The position numbers and the translations under genes were made by a program. Under the pieces are notes generated by a model, which saw only the letters and a program-made list of their open reading frames with translations, was not told the DNA's origin and made no database searches. Positions 52,953 through 62,800 of a stretch of 64,000 bases of DNA are shown here, in pieces (the first letter of the stretch is position 1; the number at the start of each line of letters is the position of its first letter). The stretch comes from Mycobacterium asiaticum DSM 44297 (GTDB lineage Bacteria; Actinomycetota; Actinomycetes; Mycobacteriales; Mycobacteriaceae), in the NCBI RefSeq assembly GCF_000613245.1, contig NZ_HG964937.1, forward strand, positions 391,689 through 455,688. The letters run 5' to 3'.

Positions 52953-54287
52953 ATGACCAGCGACTGGCGCAGCTATCCGTTTGAACTCGTTCCCGGCGAT
53001 CCCCAGCTGGATTTCCCCGCCGCCGAAGGCCAGCATCCCGGACAGGAGTCCGACACCTGGTTCCTCGCGGGAGAACTCGCGGCCGGCACCGACCGCTCGT
53101 ATGCGTTCCTGACCATCTTCAACCGGAACCGCCCGGGCGGGACGATCGTCGCCGATTTCTACACCTTGGCGTTGTTCGACCTCGACACCGGTGACTACGG
53201 CACCTATACCGACTACGACATGCCGCCGGTCAGCATGGAACGGGGCGGAGGGCCCAAACTGTCCACGGCGGTAGGCCATTTGGATCTTGCGTATCAAACC
53301 GGTATGGGGGCCGCCAGCTGGATCACCTGTCGCGACACCGCCGGCGAGTTACTGCCCTACACCTACGAGGTGAGCCTGGTCGGCACGGATCAGGATGGGC
53401 GACTCATGCGCTTGGACCTGACCGTCACGCCGACGCGCGCGCCAACGCCGCTGGGCGCCTCAACCTACGACGGCAAAATCGCCTGCTTCGGCCAGGATGA
53501 CACATATTCCTACTTCCAGACCGGGATGCGGATGACCGGAACGTTGCGCTGGGGCGACCGGGAGGAGCAGGTCACCGGAACGGCCGGACATGTCGACCGG
53601 CAGTGGTTCCCGAAGTATGCCGGGGGTGGCAGCGGGGAGCCGCCGCGGACCAGGTCGCACGAATGGCGCACGATCAACTTCGACAACGGCGTCGACATGA
53701 GCATCTGGCGCCAGTTCCTGCGCACCGATCACAATGCGCTGCAACCGTTTACCGGTATCACCACGAGCTATCCAGATTCCCGGCCGGCGGAGTGCTTCGA
53801 GGATTTCGAAGTGACGATCGCAAGTTACGTCCGCTGGCCCGACTCGATCACGCCCCTGATCCGCCCACCGGTCAAGGCCCGGTACATGCCGGATCGCCAC
53901 CGAATCACTTGCGCCGCCCTGCAATTGGACATCATCGGGGAGCCGCTGGTGGGCGCGCCAGCACATTGCCTGCCGATCGAGTACATGGAGGGGCCGTATC
54001 GGTACCGCGGCACGCTGGCGGGTGAACCGGTGACGGCCTTCGCTTTCAATGAGCGGTCGTTGGCTTTGTATCGAGATTGGGAGTTGCTTGAGGTGCTCGC
54101 GACCACCGTGGCCAATGACGAATCCGCCGACCCTGAACTGCAAGCCGCGGTCGATCGACTGACGACGCTGGTGGAATCCGGCCATCGCGAAGGGGCGCTG
54201 GAATTGGTGGCGAAACTGCGCACCGACCAGCAGGGCCCGGTGGCCGCCATTCTCGACGACCTGAGCACTGCGCTGTCAGCGGAGTGA
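52953..54287 (+). CDS. AttH/CrtC-like lipocalin-domain protein (444 aa)
   Basis: Carries features of AttH/CrtC-type double-lipocalin proteins: ESDTWFLAGELAAG, GHLDLAYQTG, GTAGHVDRQWFPKYAG with the conserved H-V-D-R-Q-W, and EYMEGPYRYRGT. Family members include carotenoid 1,2-hydratase, which acts on isoprenoids. The presence of this family in a catabolic cluster favours a hydrophobic terpenoid-like substrate. ATG 52953. It overlaps the convergent Rieske gene by 12 bp. Confidence 0.78.
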   Translation: MTSDWRSYPFELVPGDPQLDFPAAEGQHPGQESDTWFLAGELAAGTDRSYAFLTIFNRNRPGGTIVADFYTLALFDLDTGDYGTYTDYDMPPVSMERGGGPKLSTAVGHLDLAYQTGMGAASWITCRDTAGELLPYTYEVSLVGTDQDGRLMRLDLTVTPTRAPTPLGASTYDGKIACFGQDDTYSYFQTGMRMTGTLRWGDREEQVTGTAGHVDRQWFPKYAGGGSGEPPRTRSHEWRTINFDNGVDMSIWRQFLRTDHNALQPFTGITTSYPDSRPAECFEDFEVTIASYVRWPDSITPLIRPPVKARYMPDRHRITCAALQLDIIGEPLVGAPAHCLPIEYMEGPYRYRGTLAGEPVTAFAFNERSLALYRDWELLEVLATTVANDESADPELQAAVDRLTTLVESGHREGALELVAKLRTDQQGPVAAILDDLSTALSAE

Positions 54288-55418
54288 GTCGACGGCGCGC
54301 TGCCACTCGATATGGCGGTGCTGCAAGCCGGGCTCGTTGCGGCCAAATAGAAGTTGTTCGCGCGCACCGGATTCCAGGTTTGCCTGCAAGCCTGCCACCA
54401 AGCGGTAGTCTTCGTCGCGCACGGTGGCGTGTGCGTATTCGAAGACGGCGCGCGCACCCGCGGCCACCGACTCGTCGGAGATGTCCAGCGGTGTCGAGTT
54501 CTGGTGAACGGTAATCGAGCGGCCCGGCCGATCGCCGGGATAGACCCGGAATAGTTCACCGTTGGCCATCGTCACCGAGATCACGATGTTGGGGAACAGC
54601 GCGTAGATGACGACCAGGTTGTTGAACGGGATCCACTGGTCCTCCGGGACATTGTCAAGGTCCAGGATGGTGTTGAGGGGAAAGATCAGCCGGTGATGCG
54701 GCCCGAACGCGTCGAACACCGTGCAGTTACTGCGGGCGATCGTGGCGAAAGTCTTCTCGTGCACGGTCGCAAAGTGATAGTTCTCGGCAAAGGTGTCGAT
54801 CGCCAGTTTCCAGTTGATCGGGGAGTCAAGCACCTTCTCGCCCAGCGGTGACCAGCGTCCGATGCCCCATGAGTCGAGCTCCTCGGCCAGCGGTCCCAGA
54901 TGTGCCCCGACGTCCAGGATTGCTCCGGGCTTCAGTGCGATCCAGAGGAACCCGGCGAATTCGGCCGCCGGCAGCTCGGTCAAGCCGTCGGCCTTGAGCG
55001 TCGTATCGGGAAAGCCCTCGCGGCCCGGCACCGCAACCAGCCGGCCCGCATTGTCGTAGGTCCAGGCGTGGTAGGGGCAGGTGAACCGCTTGGCCATGCC
55101 ACAGCCCGAGGCCACCTGCGCTTGGCGATGCAGGCAGACGTTGTCGAATGCTTTGACGGACCCGTCGGCTGTCCTGGTCAGCAGGATGGACCTGCCCATT
55201 ACCGTCTTCGTGCAAAACGCGCCCGGCCGCGGCAATTCCGAGACATAGCCGACCAGTTGCGGGCTCGCCGCCACCATGGCCCTGTCACGCTCATGCCGCT
55301 CGAGGGAGGTGTATTCGCGGGCATCAACCCGGTGCGGTGTCGGCGCGAGGTCGGTTGTCTTGTCGCGGGCCAACTTCAGACCGCGTCGGGTGAGGTCGAT
55401 GAGCTGGTCGTGATCCAT
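54276..55418 (-). CDS. Rieske-type ring-hydroxylating oxygenase alpha subunit (380 aa)
   Basis: Rieske ligands are C95/H97 (VCLHRQAQ) and C114/H117 (CPYHAWTY). The mononuclear iron site is in AENYHFATVHEKTF. The layout is that of ring-hydroxylating dioxygenase alpha subunits rather than KshA. No beta subunit or reductase is encoded nearby. ATG 55418 has gggagttccg. It is transcribed toward the AttH-like gene from the operator E region. Confidence 0.9.
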   Translation of the reverse strand: MDHDQLIDLTRRGLKLARDKTTDLAPTPHRVDAREYTSLERHERDRAMVAASPQLVGYVSELPRPGAFCTKTVMGRSILLTRTADGSVKAFDNVCLHRQAQVASGCGMAKRFTCPYHAWTYDNAGRLVAVPGREGFPDTTLKADGLTELPAAEFAGFLWIALKPGAILDVGAHLGPLAEELDSWGIGRWSPLGEKVLDSPINWKLAIDTFAENYHFATVHEKTFATIARSNCTVFDAFGPHHRLIFPLNTILDLDNVPEDQWIPFNNLVVIYALFPNIVISVTMANGELFRVYPGDRPGRSITVHQNSTPLDISDESVAAGARAVFEYAHATVRDEDYRLVAGLQANLESGAREQLLFGRNEPGLQHRHIEWQRAVDSLR

Positions 55419-55457
55419 CGGAACTCCCGTCGGCAATCGGTGCCGGTCAAGTTGGCC

Positions 55458-55478
55458 CTAACTTTACTAACTTTATAG
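55458..55478. promoter_or_regulatory. Candidate operator E (tandem 9-mer)
   Basis: Two adjacent copies of CTAACTTTA (55458-55466 and 55467-55475), followed by TAG, 40 bp upstream of the Rieske start. It is a direct repeat rather than a palindrome, but the half-site fits the CTAAMWTAR family. Confidence 0.6.
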
Positions 55479-55613
55479 AGACAGCAAGATCCGGGCCAAT
55501 CATCGCGAGGGTGTCGTGTACGCACGCGAGCTGGAACACCGTTGCCAATGTGATGCCTTGGTGATGGGTGTGGTCAATGTGACGATTGATGAACTTGTCG
55601 TACCCTGTGGCGC

Positions 55614-56333
55614 ATGTCCGTTTCCCGGCGCGACGTGCTCAAATTCGCCGCGGCCGCTCCGGGCCTGGTAGGCCTGGGCGTCGCCGCCGCGCCATTCAAT
55701 GCACCTCCAGCGTCGGCATCGCTGGGCACTCTGCTGGACTACGCGGCCGGCGTCATCCCGGCAAGTCAGATCAAGGCGGCGGGCGCGGTCGGCGCCATCC
55801 GTTACGTCTCTGACCGACGGCCCGGCGGAGCCTGGATGCTGGGCAAGCCGATCCAACTCGCCGAGGCGAAGGACCTGCACGCGAGTGGGCTCAAGATCGT
55901 CTCGTGTTACCAGTTCGGCAAGGGAAGCACGTCCGACTGGTTAGGCGGGGCCGCCGCGGGCGTACAGCATGCCAGGCGCGGTGCCGAGCTGCACACCGCC
56001 GCCGGTGGTCCGGCCAGTGCCCCGATCTATGCCTCGATCGACGACAATCCGTCACTCGAGCAGTACAAGAACCAGATCGTGCCCTACCTGCGGTCTTGGG
56101 AGTCGGTCATCGGGCATCAACGAACCGGTGTGTACGCGAACTCCAAGACCATCGAGTGGGCGGCGAACGACGGCCTCGGCGCCTATTTCTGGCAGCACAA
56201 CTGGGGCTCCCCGAAGGGATACACCCACCCGGCCGCGCACCTGCATCAGGTCGAGATAGACAAGCGAACCGTCGGGGGCGTCGGGGTCGATATCAACGAG
56301 ATCATCAAACCGCAATTCGGGCAGTGGGCCTGA
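55614..56333 (+). CDS. Tat-exported DUF1906 protein (Rv2525c homologue)
   Basis: 239 residues. A twin-arginine signal (SVSRRDVLKF, then hydrophobic to about residue 35) precedes a DUF1906 glycoside-hydrolase-like barrel (AIRYVSDRRPGG, ASIDDNPSLEQY, GVYANSKTIEWAA, HQVEIDKRTVGG). Length and position next to fas match Rv2525c of M. tuberculosis, a Tat substrate affecting cell-wall properties. ATG 55614. Confidence 0.92.
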   Translation: MSVSRRDVLKFAAAAPGLVGLGVAAAPFNAPPASASLGTLLDYAAGVIPASQIKAAGAVGAIRYVSDRRPGGAWMLGKPIQLAEAKDLHASGLKIVSCYQFGKGSTSDWLGGAAAGVQHARRGAELHTAAGGPASAPIYASIDDNPSLEQYKNQIVPYLRSWESVIGHQRTGVYANSKTIEWAANDGLGAYFWQHNWGSPKGYTHPAAHLHQVEIDKRTVGGVGVDINEIIKPQFGQWA

Positions 56334-56856
56334 CCGCCGGAGTTTCTAAGACTCCGGTACCCATTCCAGCAAACACTCGTTCGCTCAATTTTCGTCGTCG
56401 GCTACACCGGTGAATTTGTTGAGCTGTGGCCGGCTCGATGGCAGGTGCCCGCGCCGCCCAAAAATTTTGAGATAACGATTTGGTAACAATACTGCTTTGA
56501 ACAGCGCAGTTATAGCTACTCGACCGTAACCACCTGCATGCAGCACGTTTGTCGGCGGGGCCCACGCCGGCGGTTTGAACCGGTGTTACCCACAACACGG
56601 TTACCCGCGCGTAGAACTCGCCAGTAACCAAGCGACGCCAAGAATCCGTATAGGTCCTTATGACACTCTTATTGGGACTTGGTGCACGCATGGCGCCGCT
56701 CGACGACGTGCCGGCCGCCCGTTCAACGCACCGGTCAGACGACCATCGGCCGTGATTCGACGCGGAATCGCCCGAAGTCACAGGCCCGCGCGGGGGAAGG
56801 GGTCCACAACCGCTGAACGGGCCCGCGACGCAAAAGACGCATATAGGGAGAACGAA
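56334..56856. promoter_or_regulatory. fas upstream region, 523 bp without gene
   Basis: A relatively AT-rich region before fas. GTTACCC occurs twice (56585-56591 and 56600-56606, 15 bp apart), with a related agtaacc in reverse sense near 56630. A further segment with gataacgatttggtaacaat lies near 56470-56490. These are candidates for FasR or another lipid regulator, which bind the fas promoter in M. tuberculosis; the exact FasR box is not proven. No coding frame with ribosome binding site is seen. Confidence 0.55.
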
Positions 56857-59800
56857 GTGACGATCCACGAGCACGACCGGGTGTCCGCAGACCGTGATGA
56901 CAGTGGCTCGTCCAACGCTCGTGCCCTGGTGGATCGCCTGACGGCAGGTGAGCCGTATGCCGTCGCCTTCGGCGGCCAAGGCGGCGCCTGGCTGGAAACC
57001 CTCGAAGAGCTGGTGTCGGGTGCGGGAATCGAATCGGAGCTGGCTACCCTCGTCGGCGAGGTCGAGCTGCTGCTGGAGCCGGTCGCCAATGAACTGGTCG
57101 TGGTTCGTCCGATCGGTTTTGAACCGCTGCAATGGGTACGTGCGCTGGCCGCCGAGGACACCGTTCCCTCCGACAAGCACCTGACATCGTCAGCTGTCTC
57201 TATCCCGGGCGTGCTGCTGACCCAACTGGCGGCCATCCGTGCTCTGGCCCGTCAGGGCATGGACCTGATCCAGACGCCGCCGGTGGCCCTGGCGGGACAC
57301 TCCGCTGGCGTGCTGGCCGTCGAGGCGCTGCAGGCTTCCGGAACGCGCGACGTCGAGCTGCTGGCGATGGCCCAGCTCATCGGTGCCGCTGGCACGTTGG
57401 TCGCCCGCCGGCGCGGTATCTCGGTGCTCGGTGACCGTCCGCCGATGGTGTCGGTGACCAACGCCGACCCGGAACGCATCGGCCAACTGCTCGACGAGTT
57501 CGCCCAGGACGTCCGGACGGTGCTGCCACCAGTGCTGTCCATCCGCAACGGCCGCCGATCGGTGGTCATCACCGGGACGCCCGAGCAGTTATCCCGCTTC
57601 GAGCTTTACTGCAACCAGATCTCGGAGAAGGAAGAAGCCGACCGCAAGAACAAAGTCCGCGGCGGCGACGTCTTCGCGCCCCTTTTCGATCCGGTGAAGG
57701 TCGAGGTGGGCTTCCACACCCCCCGGCTGGCCGACGGCATCGACATCGTCGGCGGCTGGGCGGAGAAGGTGGGCCTCGATGTCGCGCTGGCGCGGGAGCT
57801 CGCCAACGCGATCCTGGTTGACAAGGTCGATTGGGTCAACGAGATCACCCGAGTGAACGACGCGGGCGCCCGGTGGATTCTCGACCTCGGTCCCGGCGAC
57901 ATCCTGACCCGCCTCACCGCCCCGGTCATCCGCGGGCTGGGCATCGGCATCGTGCCCGCGGCCACCCGCGGCGGTCAGCGCAACCTGTTCACCGTCGGAG
58001 CCACCCCGGAGGTCGCCCGCGCCTGGTCGAGCTATGCCCCGACGGTGGTCTGCCTTCCCGACGGCAGGGTGAAGCTTTCGACGAAGTTCACCCGGCTCAC
58101 CGGCCGGTCGCCGATCCTGCTGGCCGGCATGACACCGACCACTGTGGACGCCAAGATCGTCGCCGCGGCCGCCAATGCGGGGCACTGGGCCGAGCTGGCC
58201 GGTGGCGGCCAGGTCACCGAGGAGATCTTTGCCAACCGCATCCAGGAACTGTCCGGACTGCTCGACCCCGGTCGCACCTATCAGTTCAACGCCCTGTTCC
58301 TCGACCCCTATCTGTGGAAGCTGCAACTGGGCGGCAAGCGGTTGGTGCAGAAGGCCCGTCAGTCCGGCGCGGCAATCGACGGCGTCGTCGTCAGTGCCGG
58401 CATCCCGGACCTGGAGGAAGCCGTCGAGCTGATCGAAGAGCTCAACGACATCGGGATCAGCCACGTCGTGTTCAAGCCCGGGACCATCGAGCAGATCCGC
58501 TCGGTGATCCGCATCGCCACGGAGGTGCCCACCAAGCCGGTGATCATGCACGTCGAAGGCGGCCGAGCCGGTGGACACCATTCTTGGGAAGACCTCGACG
58601 ACCTGCTGCTGGCGACCTACTCCGAGTTGCGGTCGCGGTCCAACATCACCGTCTGCGTCGGCGGCGGCATCGGCACGCCCGAGCGCGCCGCGGAATACCT
58701 GTCCGGTCGCTGGGCGCAGGAATACGGTTTCCCGCTGATGCCGGTCGACGGCATTCTGGTCGGCACCGCGGCGATGGCCACGCTGGAGGCGACCACCTCG
58801 CCGTCGGTCAAGCGGATGCTGGTCGAAACCCAGGGCACCGACCAGTGGATCAGCGCCGGAAAAGCCCAGGGCGGCATGGCTTCCAGCCGTAGCCAGCTCG
58901 GCGCCGACATCCACGAGATCGACAACAGCGCCTCGCGGTGCGGTCAGTTGCTCGACGAGGTCGCCGGTGACGCGGATGCCGTCGCCGCCCGACGTGACGA
59001 GATCATCGCCGCGATGGCCAGGACCGCCAAGCCCTACTTCGGCGACGTGGCGGAGATGACCTACCTGCAATGGCTGCGTCGCTACGTCGAGCTGGCCATC
59101 GGCGACGGCGATTCCACCGCCGACACCGCCGCCCCGGGCAGCCCGTGGTTGGCCGACACCTGGCGCGACCGGTTCGAGGAGATGCTCAAGCGCACCGAAG
59201 CGCGTTTGCACCCAAAGGATTCCGGCCCCATCGAAACCCTTTTCGCCGACGCAGCGCAGTTGGAGAATCCCGAGCAGGCCATCGCCACGCTGCTTCAGCG
59301 CTACCCAGACGCCGAAACCGTCCAGCTGCATCCCGCGGATGTGCCGTTCTTCGTCACCCTGTGCAAGACCCTGGGTAAGCCGGTCAATTTCGTGCCGGTG
59401 ATCGACAAGGACGTGCGCCGCTGGTGGCGCAGCGACTCGCTGTGGCAGGCGCATGACGCCCGCTACGACGCCGACCAGGTGTGCATCATCCCAGGCCCGG
59501 CGGCGGTGGCCGGTATCACCCGGCTGGACGAACCGGTCGGTGAATTGCTGGACCGGTTCGAGCAGGCCGCCATAGACGAGGTGCTCGCCACCGGCGTCAA
59601 GCCTGAGGACGTCACCTCGCGCCGGTTGGGCCGTCCGGACGTGCGTGGCCCGCTGGCGGTCGTGCTCGACGCGCCCGACGTGCTGTGGGCGGGACGGACG
59701 ACCACCAACCCGGTGCACCGGATCGCCGAGCCGGGCGACTGGCAGGTCCACGAAAACCGCACCGCCACACACACTTCCACCGGATCCCGGCTCCAGGTCA

Positions 59801-62800
59801 ACCCGGACGGGACCAGCGTCGTGCTCAGCGTTCCGATCTCGGGCACCTGGATTGACATCGTGTTGCGGTTGCCCGCCAACACCGTCGACGGCGGCATTCC
59901 CGTGGTGTCCACCGACGACGCCACCGCTGCAATGCGTTCGGTGCTCGCGATCGCCGCCGGCGCCGACGGGCCCGAGTCACTGCCCGACGTCCACGACGGC
60001 GCCGCCACGCTGACGGTCGACTGGGACCCCGAACGGGTCGCCGACCACACCGGGGTCACGGCCACGTTCGGTGAGCCGCTGGCGCCCAGTCTCACCACCG
60101 TGCCCGACGCGCTGGTGGGCCTGTGCTGGCCCGCGGTGTTCGCCGCGATCGGCGCCGCGACGACCGACACCGGCGTGCCCGTGGTGGAGGGACTGCTCAG
60201 CCTGGTGCATCTGGACCACGCGGTCCGGCTGGCCGGCCGGCTGCCTGCCGTTTCGGCCCAATTGACCATCACCGCAACGGCTTCGGCGGCCACCGACACC
60301 GACATGGGCCGGGTGGTGCCGGTGCTGGTCACGGTCACCGGAAGCGACGGCGCAACCATCGCGACGATGGAGGAGCGGTTCGCGATCCTGGGCCGCACCG
60401 GCCCGGCCGAACTCTCCGACCCGGCGCGAGCCGGGGGAGCGGTCTCAGAAAACGCCACCGACACCCCGCGGCGACGTCGCCGCGACGTCACCGTCGGTGC
60501 GCCGGTCGACATGCGCCCCTTCGCCGTCGTGTCGGGTGATCACAACCCGATCCACACCGACAAGGCCGCGGCGCTGCTCGCCGGCCTGGAATCGCCCATC
60601 GTGCACGGCATGTGGCTCTCGGCCGCCGCGCAGCACGCGGTCACCGCCACCGACGGACAGGCCCGGCCCCCGGCGCGGCTGGTCGGCTGGACCGCGAGGT
60701 TTTTGGGCATGGTGCGGCCCGGTGACGAGGTGGACTTCCGCGTGGAGCGGGTCGGAATCGACCAGGGTGCAGAGGTTTTGGAGGTCAGCGCCCGGATCGG
60801 CTCGGACCTGGTCATGTCGGCCAGCGCACGGCTGGCCGCCCCGAAGACCGTCTACGCGTTCCCCGGTCAGGGCATCCAGCACAAGGGCATGGGCATGGAC
60901 GTGCGGGCCCGGTCCAAGGCGGCCCGCAAGGTCTGGGACGAGGCGGACAAATTCACCCGTGACACGCTGGGCTTCTCGGTGTTACACGTGGTCCGGGACA
61001 ACCCCACCAGCATCATCGCCAGTGGTGTGCACTACCACCATCCCGACGGCGTGCTGTTCCTCACGCAGTTCACCCAGGTGGCAATGGCGACCGTGGCGGC
61101 CGCGCAGGTCGCCGAGATGCGTGAGCAGGGCGCGTTCGTCGAAGGCGCGATCACCTGCGGCCACTCGGTCGGTGAATACACCGCGCTGGCCTGCGTCAGC
61201 GGTGTTTTCGAACTCGACGCGCTGCTGGAGGCGGTCTTCCACCGCGGTTCGAAGATGCACGACATCGTCCCGCGCGACGAGCTGGGGCGCTCCAACTACC
61301 GTCTGGCCGCCATCCGGCCCTCCCAGATCGATCTGCCGGACGACGAGGTCACCGAGTTCGTGGCAAGGATCGCGGCGAATACTGGTGAGTTCCTAGAGAT
61401 CGTCAACTTCAACCTGCGGGGCTCGCAGTACGCGATCGCCGGAACCGTGCGCGGACTCGAAGCGCTGGAGGCCGAGGTGGAGCGGCGCCGTGAAATCACC
61501 GGCGGCAAGCGGTCTTTCATCCTGGTGCCCGGCATCGACGTGCCGTTCCATTCCCGAGTGCTTCGGGTGGGCGTCAACGAGTTCCGCCGCTCGCTGGAGC
61601 GGCTGATGCCGCGCGACAAGGATCCCGAGGTGATCCTCGGGCGCTACATCCCCAACCTGGTGCCGCGGCCGTTCACCCTCGACCGCGACTTCATCCAGGA
61701 GATCCGCGATCTGGTGCCGGCCGAGCCGCTCGACGAGATCCTCGCCGACTACGACACCTGGCGTAACGAGCGGCCGCGTGACCTGGCCCGCAAGGTGTTG
61801 ATCGAGTTGCTGGCCTGGCAATTCGCCAGCCCGGTCCGCTGGATCGAGACGCAGGATCTGCTGTTCACCGAGGAAGCCGCCGGCGGCCTGGGTGTGGAGC
61901 GGTTCGTCGAGATCGGTGTGAAGACCTCGCCGACCGTCGCCGGCCTGGCCACCAACACCCTCAAACTGCCCGAATACGCCCACAGCACAATCGAAGTGCT
62001 CAACGCCGAGCGCGACGCCGCGGTGCTGTTCGCCACCGACACCGACCCGGAGCCGGAGGACGAGCCCGCGGAGGTGGCGGGGGATTCCGACGCCGCGCCC
62101 GAGGCTGCCGCGACCGTCGAGGCCGCCCCGGCGCCGGCACCGACCGCGCCGTCGGGAGGCCCGAGGCCAGATGACATTGGCTTCGACGCGGCCGACGCCA
62201 CCTTGGCCCTGATCGCGATTTCGGCCAAGATGCGCATCGACCAGATCGAGGAGCTGGACTCCATCGAGTCCATCACCGACGGCGCCTCGTCGCGGCGCAA
62301 CCAGTTGCTCGTCGACCTGGGCTCCGAACTGAACCTTGGTGCCATCGATGGCGCCGCCGAGGCCGACCTGGCCGGGCTGCGCGCGCAGGTGACCAAGCTC
62401 GCCCGCACCTACAAGCCGTTCGGCCCAGTGCTTTCCGACGCGATCAACGACCAGTTGCGCACGGTCCTCGGGCCGTCGGGCAAGCGTCCCGGCGCTATCG
62501 CCGAGCGGGTCACCAAGACTTGGGAGCTGGGTGAGGGCTGGGCCAAGCACGTCACCGTCGAGGTCGCGCTGGGCACCCGGGAAGGGACCAGCGTGCGTGG
62601 GGGCGCGATGGGCCACCTGCACGAGGGCGCACTGGCCGACGCCGCGTCGGTGGACAAGGTCATCGACGCCGCGGTGGCCGCGGTGGCCGCCCGTCGCGGT
62701 ATCGCCGTGTCGCTGCCTTCGGCCGGCGGTGGCGGCGGCGCCACGGTCGACGCGGCCGCGCTGAGCGAATTCACCGACCAGATCACCGGACGCGACGGCG

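Noticed and set aside
51351..53297. Aldehyde dehydrogenase extended to 648 aa
   Set aside because: The first 154 codons overlap the divergent AttH-like gene and operator D and have no homology pattern.
57589..59772. 727 aa minus-strand frame inside fas
   Set aside because: Asp/Gly/Val shadow composition opposite a conserved FAS-I reading frame.
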